DNA of 64,000 nucleotides, taken from contig NZ_JACVEG010000005.1 in the NCBI RefSeq assembly GCF_014596725.1, forward strand, positions 186,001 through 250,000, written 5' to 3'. The notes below the pieces were generated by a model. It was not told the origin of the DNA, did no database searches, and saw nothing but the letters and a program-made list of their open reading frames with translations. Both the position numbers and the translations under genes were made by a program. Each line of letters begins with the position of its first letter. The first letter of the stretch is position 1. Below are positions 29,049 to 37,495 of this stretch, in pieces. Source of the stretch: Vibrio sp. Y2-5 (GTDB lineage Bacteria > Pseudomonadota > Gammaproteobacteria > Enterobacterales > Vibrionaceae).

Positions 29049-30011
29049 ATGAGCAACAACATGAAAATACTGTTAGCTAACCCTCGCGGCTTCTGCGCTG
29101 GTGTTGATCGTGCCATCAGCATTGTAGAGCGTGCATTAGAAATGTATCAGCCACCTATCTATGTTCGTCACGAAGTCGTACACAACCGTTTTGTGGTTGA
29201 AGGGCTAAAACAACGTGGAGCGGTTTTTGTCGAAGAACTGCATGAAGTTCCAGATAACAACATTGTGATTTTCTCTGCTCATGGTGTTTCTCAAGCTGTG
29301 CGTCAGGAAGCGAAAGAACGCGACTTAACCGTCTTCGATGCAACTTGTCCGTTAGTGACTAAAGTACATATGGAAGTGGCTCGTGCAAGCCGCAAGCATA
29401 TGGAAGTGGTGCTTATCGGTCATGCTGGGCATCCTGAAGTTGAAGGCACTATGGGGCAATACGCCAGCGATAAAGGCGGTATGTATCTGGTAGAAAAACC
29501 AGATGACGTGATTGCTCTGGTAGAGAAAGTGAAAGATCCAAGCCATCTGCATTATGTTAGCCAAACGACCTTGTCTGTGGATGAAACGGCAGATGTGATC
29601 GATAAGCTACGCGAAGTATTCCCTGAAATTCAAGGCCCGCGTAAGGATGACATTTGCTACGCGACACAGAACCGTCAGGATGCCGTACGTATCCTTGCGA
29701 GTGAAGTAGACGTAATGATTGTGGTCGGTTCTAAAAACTCATCTAACTCAACGCGATTGAAGGAGCTGGCAGAGAAATTAGGTACGCCGGGTTATCTGAC
29801 GGATTGCCCTGAAGATGTTCTTCCAGAATGGGTCGATGGTAAAAACAAAGTGGGTGTAACGGCGGGTGCCTCAGCTCCTGAAGAGTTGGTGAACCAAATT
29901 ATTAATCGTATTAAAGAACTTGGCGCTACCTCAGTAGAAGAAGTGCTAGGCCGCGAAGAGAACATGTTCTTCGAAGTACCAAAAGAACTACAAATCAAGC
30001 AGGTTGATTAA
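29049..30011 (+). CDS. ispH: 4-hydroxy-3-methylbut-2-enyl diphosphate reductase
   Basis: The final enzyme of the MEP isoprenoid pathway, a [4Fe-4S] protein yielding IPP and DMAPP. The 320-residue protein has the three cluster cysteines in [25 protein letters not shown] and YLTDCPEDV, and the HEVVHN and SAHGVS histidines. Either ATG 29049 or the in-frame ATG 29061 could start translation; the second gives the E. coli-like N-terminus [11 protein letters not shown]. It lies 22 bp after fkpB. Confidence 0.95.
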   Translation: MSNNMKILLANPRGFCAGVDRAISIVERALEMYQPPIYVRHEVVHNRFVVEGLKQRGAVFVEELHEVPDNNIVIFSAHGVSQAVRQEAKERDLTVFDATCPLVTKVHMEVARASRKHMEVVLIGHAGHPEVEGTMGQYASDKGGMYLVEKPDDVIALVEKVKDPSHLHYVSQTTLSVDETADVIDKLREVFPEIQGPRKDDICYATQNRQDAVRILASEVDVMIVVGSKNSSNSTRLKELAEKLGTPGYLTDCPEDVLPEWVDGKNKVGVTAGASAPEELVNQIINRIKELGATSVEEVLGREENMFFEVPKELQIKQVD

Positions 30012-30044
30012 TTTCATATCTTTTTGATTCAAAAATTGAATAAG

Positions 30045-30071
30045 AAAAAGGGCTCCGACGGGAGCCCTTTT
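30045..30071. terminator. Bidirectional terminator between ispH and cstA
   Basis: AAAAGGGCTCC and GGAGCCCTTTT pair around GACG, usable in both directions. Confidence 0.88.
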
Positions 30072-30099
30072 AGTATTTATAAGACTTTATTGATACAGA

Positions 30100-31584
30100 T
30101 TAAACCGTTTCAGTCACGCCTGTAGGTTTCTCTTCGTCAGCAAATTCAGTATCGCCTTTGCCTTTAGAGATTTTGATTACGTAAGCTGTGATAGCTAGCG
30201 CCGCAACAACACCAATGATAGTTGATAGTTGCATTGGCTGACCAAAGCCAAGCGTACCGTTGTTTAGGATAAAGGTGATACACACTGAAGTCATGAATGC
30301 TGCTGGAACCGTTGTGATCCAGTGGAACTTGTTATGACGTAGTAGGTATGCAGAAGCTGTCCACAACATCATTACTGCTGTTGTTTGGTTTGCAAAACCG
30401 AAGTAACGCCAGATGATACCGAAATCTACTTGAGTCAGTACGCCGCCGATAATGAATAGTGGAATAGCCATTAGTAGACGGTTACGCATGGTTTTCTGTT
30501 CCATGTTGAAGTACTCAGCAAGGATCAGACGGCTTGAACGGAACGCAGTGTCACCAGAAGTGATTGGTAGGATAACCACACCTAGGAACGCGATGATGCC
30601 ACCGAATACGCCTAGTAGACCGAATGAAGCGCTGTAAACTACGTTACCTGGACCACCGTTAGCCACTGCTGCTTGAAGACCTTCAAGTGAGTCGAAGAAC
30701 GATAGAGCGATAGCACACCAGATTAGCGCGATGATACCTTCACCAATCATTGCTCCGTAGAATACGAAACGACCATTGGTTTCGTTTTCAATACAACGAG
30801 CCATTAGTGGAGACTGAGTTGCGTGGAAACCAGAGATAGCACCACAAGCAATGGTGATGAATAGTGCTGGCCACAAAGGCATATCTTTAGGGTTCAGGTT
30901 GCTGAACATGTCGCTTGGTTCAAAGCCACCTAGAATTTGGTGTTCGCTAGAGAACGCGATAGCCGTGATCAGACCAACAGACATGAAAATCAACAGTGCG
31001 CCAAACAGTGGGTAGAAGCGACCGATGATTTTATCTACAGGAACGATAGTAGCGATGATGTAGTAAGCAAAAATGATTACAACCATAGTGCTCATGCTTA
31101 CTGTTAGGCTAGTTTGCTCGTTGATTAGGTTAGTGATCATGCCAGCAGGCGCTGATACGAATACCACACCAACAAGTAGTAGAAGGACAATGGCAAAAAT
31201 GTTCATAAAGTGTTTTGCGCCATTGCCTAAGTAACGACCTGTCATGGTCGGAACAGATGCACCACCGTTACGAATCGAGAGCATGCCTGAGAAGTAGTCG
31301 TGAACTGCACCAGCAAAGATACAACCAACAACAATCCATAGCATTGCTGCAGGGCCGTATAGAGCACCCATGATTGGACCGAAGATCGGACCAACACCAG
31401 CGATGTTTAGAAGTTGAACAAGGTAAACTTTTGGTGTTGACATGCGAACGTAGTCGACGCCGTCAGCTTTAGTATGGGCAGGGGTTTTACGGCTTTCGTT
31501 AATGCCGAAGATTTTTTCTACGATAGCACCGTAGATGAAATATCCAGCTAGCAGTGCTGCTACACAGGTTAGGAACCACAACAT
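30100..31584 (-). CDS. cstA: CstA-family transporter (carbon starvation/pyruvate type)
   Basis: A multi-spanning inner-membrane protein (494 residues, about 14-16 hydrophobic helices) of the CstA/BtsT family. E. coli members import peptides or pyruvate. Recognisable blocks are GVDYVRMSTPKVYLVQLLNIAG, GPIFGPIMGALYGPAAMLWI and ITSGDTAFRSSRLI. It is shorter than the roughly 700-residue E. coli proteins, a known short form in vibrios. The upstream array of BtsR-type motifs (31671-31758) and the BtsSR genes 5 kb away suggest control by that system, with pyruvate a plausible substrate. Confidence 0.85.
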   Translation of the reverse strand: MLWFLTCVAALLAGYFIYGAIVEKIFGINESRKTPAHTKADGVDYVRMSTPKVYLVQLLNIAGVGPIFGPIMGALYGPAAMLWIVVGCIFAGAVHDYFSGMLSIRNGGASVPTMTGRYLGNGAKHFMNIFAIVLLLLVGVVFVSAPAGMITNLINEQTSLTVSMSTMVVIIFAYYIIATIVPVDKIIGRFYPLFGALLIFMSVGLITAIAFSSEHQILGGFEPSDMFSNLNPKDMPLWPALFITIACGAISGFHATQSPLMARCIENETNGRFVFYGAMIGEGIIALIWCAIALSFFDSLEGLQAAVANGGPGNVVYSASFGLLGVFGGIIAFLGVVILPITSGDTAFRSSRLILAEYFNMEQKTMRNRLLMAIPLFIIGGVLTQVDFGIIWRYFGFANQTTAVMMLWTASAYLLRHNKFHWITTVPAAFMTSVCITFILNNGTLGFGQPMQLSTIIGVVAALAITAYVIKISKGKGDTEFADEEKPTGVTETV

Positions 31585-31670
31585 AGCGATTGTCCTTTGT
31601 TATTGGATTATGAAATAAGCTCAATTTGCATACTAAACGGTTGCTAGGCGAGAAACATTCGCTTTCCTAG

Positions 31671-31758
31671 TGAGTGGTCGAATAGCGATTTAAGTGGTTT
31701 CTGAAGTAAATAAGCGGTCTCTGATATTGTTCAGTGGCATTCTGAGAAAGTGAGCGGT
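31671..31758 (-). promoter_or_regulatory. Array of BtsR-type direct repeats upstream of cstA
   Basis: On the minus strand ACCGCTCA (31751-31758), ACCGCTTA (31711-31718), ACCACTTA (31691-31698) and ACCACTCA (31671-31678) all fit ACC(G/A)CT(C/T)A, the E. coli BtsR (YehT) motif as I recall it. A degenerate copy, GCCACTGA, is at 31731-31738. The five units start exactly 20 bp apart, i.e. on one helix face. The last is 87 bp from the cstA start. Confidence 0.75.
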
Positions 31759-31852
31759 TCTGTTGATGGATTTGAGGATTTAGCAGGAAAGAATGAACAA
31801 TCAGTGGTATACCTAAAGAGCTAAAGATTTTGGGCTAAGTTGAAGGTAAATA

Positions 31853-32194
31853 ATGAAAAAAACAATAATAGTGTCGATGGTGTTAGGGCTTTTGGGGTGT
31901 GCGGCAACGGACAGCGAACTGGCGAAAGAAGGCAACTGGTATCAAATAGGTTATCAAGATGGCATGGTTGGACATTCACAACGTTCATACAAGATATTGT
32001 CAGAGCTTGGGGATGTTCAAGAATCGGATTATGAAAATGGCTACTCGGAAGGCATTGCCGAATATTGCAATCCTAATTTCGCTTACCAGATTGGCGTGAA
32101 TGGTCAATATTACGAAGGTGTTTGTGAAGGGACAGATCAAGCGCAGCGATTTCGTATGGAATGGCAACGTGGCTGGAATGAGTACAATAACTAA
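31853..32194 (+). CDS. Small lipoprotein, DUF2799-like
   Basis: A 113-residue predicted lipoprotein with signal peptide and lipobox LLGC (cysteine about residue 16). The mature part repeats a tyrosine-glycine pattern (YQIGYQDGMVG, YENGYSEGIAEYC, YQIGVNGQYYEGVC), which resembles the DUF2799 family. Function unknown. It is followed after 60 bp by the antiporter gene, possibly cotranscribed. Confidence 0.7.
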   Translation: MKKTIIVSMVLGLLGCAATDSELAKEGNWYQIGYQDGMVGHSQRSYKILSELGDVQESDYENGYSEGIAEYCNPNFAYQIGVNGQYYEGVCEGTDQAQRFRMEWQRGWNEYNN

Positions 32195-32254
32195 CTGAAA
32201 TATTTTGCTTTCCCCTTTTATTACGTCTCAGTTGCAGAATGTTGAGGTGCTACC

Positions 32255-34045
32255 ATGCACGATGAATCACTCGCGTTAGTGTTTGCCAGTGTTGGTGTTG
32301 TTGGTTTGTTTTGTCAGTGGTTAGCTTGGCGCTTACGTTTACCAGCAATATTGTTTTTGCTACTGGCCGGCATTATTGCAGGCCCTCTCACGGGTATTCT
32401 TGTTCCTCAACAACTGCTCGGGGATCTGTTATTCCCACTCGTTTCGTTGGCGGTTGCCGTTATTCTGTTTGAAGGTAGCTTAACCCTTAACTTCAAAGAG
32501 ATACGCGGAGTCAGTAACACCGTGTGGAGCATAGTTTCCATCGGTGCGGTGATCTCTTGGGCTATCACCTCCTTTGCGGTTCATTCCTTACTCGGGTTTG
32601 ATTGGACGCTCGCATTTCTTTTTGGCAGTTTGACCGTGGTGACGGGACCTACCGTCATTGTTCCACTACTCAGAACAGTAAGACCAAATACAAAACTGTC
32701 GAATATTCTGCGCTGGGAAGGCATTCTGATTGATCCATTAGGCGCGCTGTTCGTTGTGATGGTGTATGAATTTATTGTCTCTAGTAGTGAAGCGCACAGC
32801 CTGCACGTATTTGCACTTATCATCGCGGTTGGATTAGGGTTAGGCGTGTTATCCGGAGCTGCGGTCGCTTATATATTACGTAAAGGGCTCATGCCGGAAT
32901 ATCTTCAACCTTTTGGTGTTTTGAGTGTGGTGTTGGGAATCTTTGCGTTCTCAAATTACATTGAATCCGAATCCGGTTTGTTGACGGTGACAGTGATGGG
33001 CATGTGGCTTGCCAATGCTAAGGACGTCAATATCCGCCATATACTGCACTTTAAAGAGAACCTGACTATCTTGCTGATAACAGGCTTATTCATCTTGCTA
33101 GCAGCGCGTATTCAATTGAGTGACTTTATGACATTAGGTTGGAGTGCGTTATTGCTGTTTGTTGTCATGCAGCTTATCTCTCGACCTGCGTCTATCATGC
33201 TTTCCACATTGCGCAGCAATTTAGCTTTCAAGGAAAAAATCTTCCTAGCATGGGTCGCGCCGCGAGGCATTGTTGCAGCGTCTATTTCATCATTGTTTGC
33301 CATTAAGCTTAGTTCTATTGGTATGACTGAGGCCGAGTTGCTGGTACCGCTTACCTTTATGGTGATTATCGGTACGGTTGTTTTGCAAAGCGCTACGGCG
33401 CGACCGATGGCATTAGCGCTGCAAGTGGCAGAACCAGCCCCTAAAGGTTTTCTTATTATTGGAGCGAATGATGTGGCTCGTCAGTTGGGGTTGGCGATCA
33501 TGAAGTACGATTGTCGTGTGGTGCTCACCGATTCCAACTGGGACTATATTCGTCAAGCCAGAATGGCGGGGTTAGAGAACTATTACGGCAATCCAATTTC
33601 AAGCCATGCGGATGAATATCTCAACTTGATTGGAATTGGGCATGTGGTCGCTCTCAGCCCTGATAAGCACTTTAATATCATGGCGTGTATGCAGTTCTTA
33701 TCCGACTTTGGTGAGAAACGCGTTTTTTGCTTGCATGATAAGGTCAATGGTAATACCAAAGATAAACACGTAGTGGCGCAGGAATATCATGGTTTGTCTT
33801 TTCTTGGCGCGGATGTCAGTTATAAGAAACTGGCGAGCCTGATCAATCAGGGGGGTGAGATTAAACACACCAAACTGAGCGAAAACTTCACTTATGACGA
33901 TTACCTGAAGAAACATCAGGAGAGTTATGTGCTACCGCTTTTCTTGGTTGATGCTCGTAATAGAGTACAGATCTGCTCTGATCTGAATACATTCGAGCCG
34001 AAAGAAGGTGAAACCGTGGTGTCGTTGATTAAACCTCAGTCTTAG
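32255..34045 (+). CDS. CPA-type cation/proton antiporter with TrkA-N domain
   Basis: A 596-residue inner-membrane protein. The first 390 residues form a Na+/H+ exchanger domain with about 12 helices, including VVTGPTVIVPLLRTVRP and WEGILIDPLGALFVV, whose GPT and DP-type positions are typical of CPA1 exchangers. Residues about 395-500 form a Rossmann-like TrkA-N domain (FLIIGANDVARQLGLAI), which would sense a nucleotide. The transported ion (Na+ or K+) cannot be told. Confidence 0.85.
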   Translation: MHDESLALVFASVGVVGLFCQWLAWRLRLPAILFLLLAGIIAGPLTGILVPQQLLGDLLFPLVSLAVAVILFEGSLTLNFKEIRGVSNTVWSIVSIGAVISWAITSFAVHSLLGFDWTLAFLFGSLTVVTGPTVIVPLLRTVRPNTKLSNILRWEGILIDPLGALFVVMVYEFIVSSSEAHSLHVFALIIAVGLGLGVLSGAAVAYILRKGLMPEYLQPFGVLSVVLGIFAFSNYIESESGLLTVTVMGMWLANAKDVNIRHILHFKENLTILLITGLFILLAARIQLSDFMTLGWSALLLFVVMQLISRPASIMLSTLRSNLAFKEKIFLAWVAPRGIVAASISSLFAIKLSSIGMTEAELLVPLTFMVIIGTVVLQSATARPMALALQVAEPAPKGFLIIGANDVARQLGLAIMKYDCRVVLTDSNWDYIRQARMAGLENYYGNPISSHADEYLNLIGIGHVVALSPDKHFNIMACMQFLSDFGEKRVFCLHDKVNGNTKDKHVVAQEYHGLSFLGADVSYKKLASLINQGGEIKHTKLSENFTYDDYLKKHQESYVLPLFLVDARNRVQICSDLNTFEPKEGETVVSLIKPQS

Positions 34046-34066
34046 GACGAACAGCATTTATGTAAC

Positions 34067-34088
34067 GCGAGCCTAATATTAGGCTCGC
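34067..34088. repeat. 22-bp perfect palindrome after the antiporter gene
   Basis: The 22 bases are fully self-complementary (each arm GCGAGCCTAAT). They lie between convergent genes, 22 bp after the antiporter stop. No T-run follows on either strand, so it may be a weak or Rho-assisted terminator or a protein site. Confidence 0.6.
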
Positions 34089-34115
34089 CATCCGACTCTT
34101 CAGCGTTGCAAGTTG

Positions 34116-34439
34116 CTACTGATCTTTAATCACCTTGTGCAGCACACCGTCAGATTCAGAGAGCTTCTCTTTTGCAACTTCGGCATCCACTCCCGTCAGC
34201 AACATCAAAATCGCGACCTTGGCGCTATATCCGCATTCCTGTAACAGAGACTGCGCAGTTTGGGCATCACAGTCTGTGGCTTGAGTGACAATGCGAACAG
34301 CACGTTTCTTTAATTTTTCTTGTTCATTTTCAGCTTTATGATGAGGTTTCGGCGATTGAAAATGCTTCTCCAAATCATTGAGCTCTTGCTCTTTTGACAC
34401 AATATGAGAAAGCGCGGATAAAAGTGCGTCGTTAGCCAT
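34116..34439 (-). CDS. MurQ-like mini-protein lacking the SIS domain
   Basis: A 107-residue protein whose ends resemble MurNAc-6-phosphate etherase (MurQ). MANDALLSALSHIVS looks like the MurQ N-terminus. LKKRAVRIVTQATDCDAQTAQSLL...AKVAILMLLTGVDAEVAKEKL looks like the MurQ C-terminal UBA-like helical domain. The roughly 190-residue sugar-isomerase (SIS) core with the active site is absent, replaced by a short charged linker (about 18-45). It has a good ribosome site (GAGGTG) and lies 62 bp after anmK in the same direction. It cannot be an etherase; a regulatory or relic role is open. Confidence 0.6.
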   Translation of the reverse strand: MANDALLSALSHIVSKEQELNDLEKHFQSPKPHHKAENEQEKLKKRAVRIVTQATDCDAQTAQSLLQECGYSAKVAILMLLTGVDAEVAKEKLSESDGVLHKVIKDQ

Positions 34440-34501
34440 GAATCACCTCAATAACCTCTAATTTAAGCCGTGATGGTTACTGCTATTTTTGAGTTCTAAT
34501 A

Positions 34502-35614
34502 TTAATTCGAAAAGTATACGACGCCTAAGCTTGCAAGGCGAGAGGCTCCTGTTACGGCAGGCAAATTACTTGGCAAATTATGCATTCTTCGTTGGGCAAG
34601 CCAAGCAAAGGCCATGGCTTCCATATAGTCGCTATCTACGCCCTTGCTAATCGTCGGAGCAACGACCCAGTTCGGCAGAAGAGATTGGATTCTTTCCATC
34701 AGCAGAGGGTTTTGCGCGCCGCCGCCACAAACTAACAACTCTGGCTGTGATCCAATCGCGAACTTAGTCACTTGGTCACAAATGGTCACCGCGGTAAATT
34801 CACACAAAGTACGAAGAACGTCTTCTGGTGAGTAATGGGTGCGTTCGAGGTATTGTTCTAACCAAGGTATGTTAAACAGCTCACGCCCTGTGCTTTTCGG
34901 AGCAGGTTCAGACAAATAGGGCTCCTGACAAAAACGTGCCAGTAATTCAGGTATGACTTTGCCTTGTTTAGCTCTGGAAGCATCTTTGTCATAGCCTTCA
35001 TTCCAATTCCGTTGACACCAAGCGTCCATCAGCATGTTGCCCGGACCTGTGTCATATCCAACCACTTCACCATTAGGCTTAAGAACTGAGATGTTTGAGA
35101 TGCCCCCAATGTTGAGTACAACAACACTTGAGTCTTTAACTTGGAAAATTGTGTGGTGAAAAGCTGGAACCAAAGGTGCGCCTTGACCGCCTAATGCCAT
35201 GTCTTTTCGTCTGAAATCCGCAACGGTGGTAATGCCCGTTTTGGCGGCAATTATGTTGCTGTCGCCTAACTGCATCGTAAATGGTTTGGCACCATTAGGC
35301 TGGTGGAAGACCGTTTGTCCATGGCTGCCAATGGCGTGAATCTGTTGTTTATCAATATTCGATTTATTTACCAGAGCTAAAGCTGCGTCAGCAAACAGGT
35401 GACCAAGCTCATGATCGATTTCACCAATTTCAGGTAAATGGGTTGCCTGACCGATACAAATATTTAAAACGCGCGATTTGAGTTCAGAGGGAAAAGGAAA
35501 GAAATCGTGGTCGATGAGCTCTATTTTATCGTCTTGTATCGCTACTAAAGCGGTATCCACACCATCCAGACTCGTTCCAGACATAATTCCAATGTACAGT
35601 TCACGCTCACTCAT
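34502..35614 (-). CDS. anmK: Anhydro-N-acetylmuramic acid kinase
   Basis: Phosphorylates and opens 1,6-anhydroMurNAc to MurNAc-6-phosphate during cell-wall recycling. The 370-residue actin/hexokinase-fold protein begins with GIMSGTSLDGVDTALV. It has the catalytic-aspartate region TVADFRRKDMALGGQGAPLVP and the nucleotide loops LNIGGISNIS and VCGGGAQNPLLM. The product is the MurQ substrate, and the next gene is a MurQ-like remnant. nagZ is divergent 99 bp away. Confidence 0.95.
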   Translation of the reverse strand: MSERELYIGIMSGTSLDGVDTALVAIQDDKIELIDHDFFPFPSELKSRVLNICIGQATHLPEIGEIDHELGHLFADAALALVNKSNIDKQQIHAIGSHGQTVFHQPNGAKPFTMQLGDSNIIAAKTGITTVADFRRKDMALGGQGAPLVPAFHHTIFQVKDSSVVVLNIGGISNISVLKPNGEVVGYDTGPGNMLMDAWCQRNWNEGYDKDASRAKQGKVIPELLARFCQEPYLSEPAPKSTGRELFNIPWLEQYLERTHYSPEDVLRTLCEFTAVTICDQVTKFAIGSQPELLVCGGGAQNPLLMERIQSLLPNWVVAPTISKGVDSDYMEAMAFAWLAQRRMHNLPSNLPAVTGASRLASLGVVYFSN

Positions 35615-35713
35615 TATGTAATCTCACCGTCAGATCTAAACAAACTCATTGTAATTGAAAAATAAACTGAATAACCTCACCCGCAGTGACATATTTTGAA
35701 ATTAGGAGAAATA

Positions 35714-36703
35714 ATGGGACCGTTATGGCTTGATGTGGAAGGCTATGAATTAACCGCAGAAGATCGCGAGATTTTGCAGCATCCTACGGTTGGTGGCGTC
35801 ATATTGTTTGCTCGCAATTATCATGATAACCAACAGTTGTTGGCGCTAAACAAAGCGATTCGCCAAGCGGCAAAGCGTCCTATCTTGATTGGTGTTGATC
35901 AGGAGGGCGGTCGAGTTCAGCGTTTTCGCGAAGGTTTTAGTAAAATTCCGGCCGCTCAGTTGTATGCAAAGAGTGAGAAGGGCGTAGAGCTGGCAAAGCA
36001 AGGCGGATGGCTAATGGCAGCGGAGCTGATTGCTCACGATGTCGATTTGAGTTTTGCGCCGGTACTAGATAAAGGTTTTGAATGTCGCGCAATTGGCAAC
36101 CGTGCGTTCGGTGATGATGTCTCGACTGTGTTGAAATACAGCAGTGCGTTTATGCAGGGAATGAAATCGGTAGGAATGGCAACAACAGGGAAGCACTTCC
36201 CTGGTCATGGCGCGGTGATTGCAGATTCTCATCTAGAAACCCCTTACGATGAACGTAAAGTCATCAGTGATGATATCTCGATCTTTAAAGCGCAGATTGA
36301 GGCAGATATTCTTGATGCTATGATGCCTGCTCACGTTATTTACCCGCATTTTGATGATCAGCCTGCCAGTGGTTCTCCTTATTGGTTGAAAAAGGTATTG
36401 CGCCAAGAGATGGGCTTTAAAGGAATTATATTCTCTGACGATTTAAGCATGGAAGGCGCGGCAATCATGGGATCGCCAGCAGAGCGATCACAACAAGCGC
36501 TGGATGCAGGCTGTGACATGATTCTGATGTGTAATAAGCGTGAAGCTGCGATTGAAGTGCTGGACAATTTGGCGATTGTTGACGTTCCTCAAGCACTTCA
36601 GTTATTGAAGAAGCAAAACTTTAGCTATCAAGAGTTAAAAGCTATGCAGGAGTGGAAACAAGCGGTTTCGGCGATGCAAAGAATCATAGAGCAGCACAAC
36701 TAA
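35714..36703 (+). CDS. nagZ: Beta-N-acetylhexosaminidase (cell-wall recycling)
   Basis: A cytosolic glycoside hydrolase family 3 enzyme that removes GlcNAc from anhydromuropeptides, supplying anhydroMurNAc-peptides for AnmK. The 329-residue protein has [12 protein letters not shown], the catalytic-loop motif GKHFPGHG, and the nucleophile region [15 protein letters not shown] 35714 is used because AGGAGA lies 4-5 bp before it; an upstream TTG adds six unconserved residues. Ends in a terminator shared with btsR. Confidence 0.95.
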   Translation: MGPLWLDVEGYELTAEDREILQHPTVGGVILFARNYHDNQQLLALNKAIRQAAKRPILIGVDQEGGRVQRFREGFSKIPAAQLYAKSEKGVELAKQGGWLMAAELIAHDVDLSFAPVLDKGFECRAIGNRAFGDDVSTVLKYSSAFMQGMKSVGMATTGKHFPGHGAVIADSHLETPYDERKVISDDISIFKAQIEADILDAMMPAHVIYPHFDDQPASGSPYWLKKVLRQEMGFKGIIFSDDLSMEGAAIMGSPAERSQQALDAGCDMILMCNKREAAIEVLDNLAIVDVPQALQLLKKQNFSYQELKAMQEWKQAVSAMQRIIEQHN

Positions 36704-36727
36704 TTAACAGGCGAGCAGTGCGGTAAA

Positions 36728-36754
36728 TAAAAGGCTCCATAAGGAGCCTTTTTT
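36728..36754. terminator. Bidirectional terminator between nagZ and btsR
   Basis: AAAAGGCTCC and GGAGCCTTTT pair around ATAA; its right edge touches the btsR stop codon. Confidence 0.88.
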
Positions 36755-37469
36755 AATGGAATCCGAGTTTTTCTTTGAGCTCTTTCAGGTAGCGACGGCT
36801 GACTGGTACTTTGTGCTCTGAACGGGTAATGATTTCCGCTAAGCCATTCTCAAGCAGCTTTATCTCTTTGATTGCTTTGAGGTTAATTAAATACTGACGA
36901 TGACAACGCAGAAGTTGAGTTTTTTCTTCCAGAACCTTGAGCGTAAGCTGGCTGGTGGCTCTTTGGTTGTGAGTTTGAACATGCACACCACCAATATCAG
37001 TAAATGCGTATTCCACCTCGATTGTGGGAATAATCATAATACGGTTCAGCCCGATACAAGGTACTTGGTCCAGCATTGCTGGCGCAATGGAAGAATAGTC
37101 TTGTTTTTGTGTTGTGCTGCGTTGCAGACGTTGAATGGTTTTATTCAAACGTGCAATTTCAATCGGTTTCAGCAAGTAGTCAAAAGCGTTGTCTTCAAAT
37201 GCTTGTAAAGCATATTGATCATAAGCGGTGACGAACACAACCTTGGGCATAGTTTCTGGATCGAGCATGCTCAACATTTCAATACCTGTGATCTGCGGCA
37301 TTTGAATATCGAGAAAGACAACATCGGGTTTGAGTTGGTTTATTTTTTTAAGACCTTCAATCGCGTTGTTCGCTTGACCAATTACGCTGATTTCGCCACT
37401 TTCTTCAAGCAATTCTGTCAGTTCTTCACGCGCGAATAGTTCGTCGTCAATCACAAGTGCTGAAAGCAT
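36753..37469 (-). CDS. btsR: LytTR response regulator BtsR
   Basis: A 238-residue response regulator with a receiver domain (VIDDE at 7-10, phospho-acceptor D54 in VVFLDIQMP, TAYDQYA, LLKP) and a LytTR DNA-binding domain (about 135-238, with LRCHRQYLINLKAIKEI and VPVSRRYLKELK). It matches E. coli BtsR (YehT), which activates a CstA-family pyruvate transporter gene. BtsR-type motifs lie upstream of cstA in this window. It is 26 bp after btsS. Confidence 0.9.
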   Translation of the reverse strand: MLSALVIDDELFAREELTELLEESGEISVIGQANNAIEGLKKINQLKPDVVFLDIQMPQITGIEMLSMLDPETMPKVVFVTAYDQYALQAFEDNAFDYLLKPIEIARLNKTIQRLQRSTTQKQDYSSIAPAMLDQVPCIGLNRIMIIPTIEVEYAFTDIGGVHVQTHNQRATSQLTLKVLEEKTQLLRCHRQYLINLKAIKEIKLLENGLAEIITRSEHKVPVSRRYLKELKEKLGFH

Positions 37470-37495
37470 TTCTAAACCCTTATTTGTTTTCTAAA

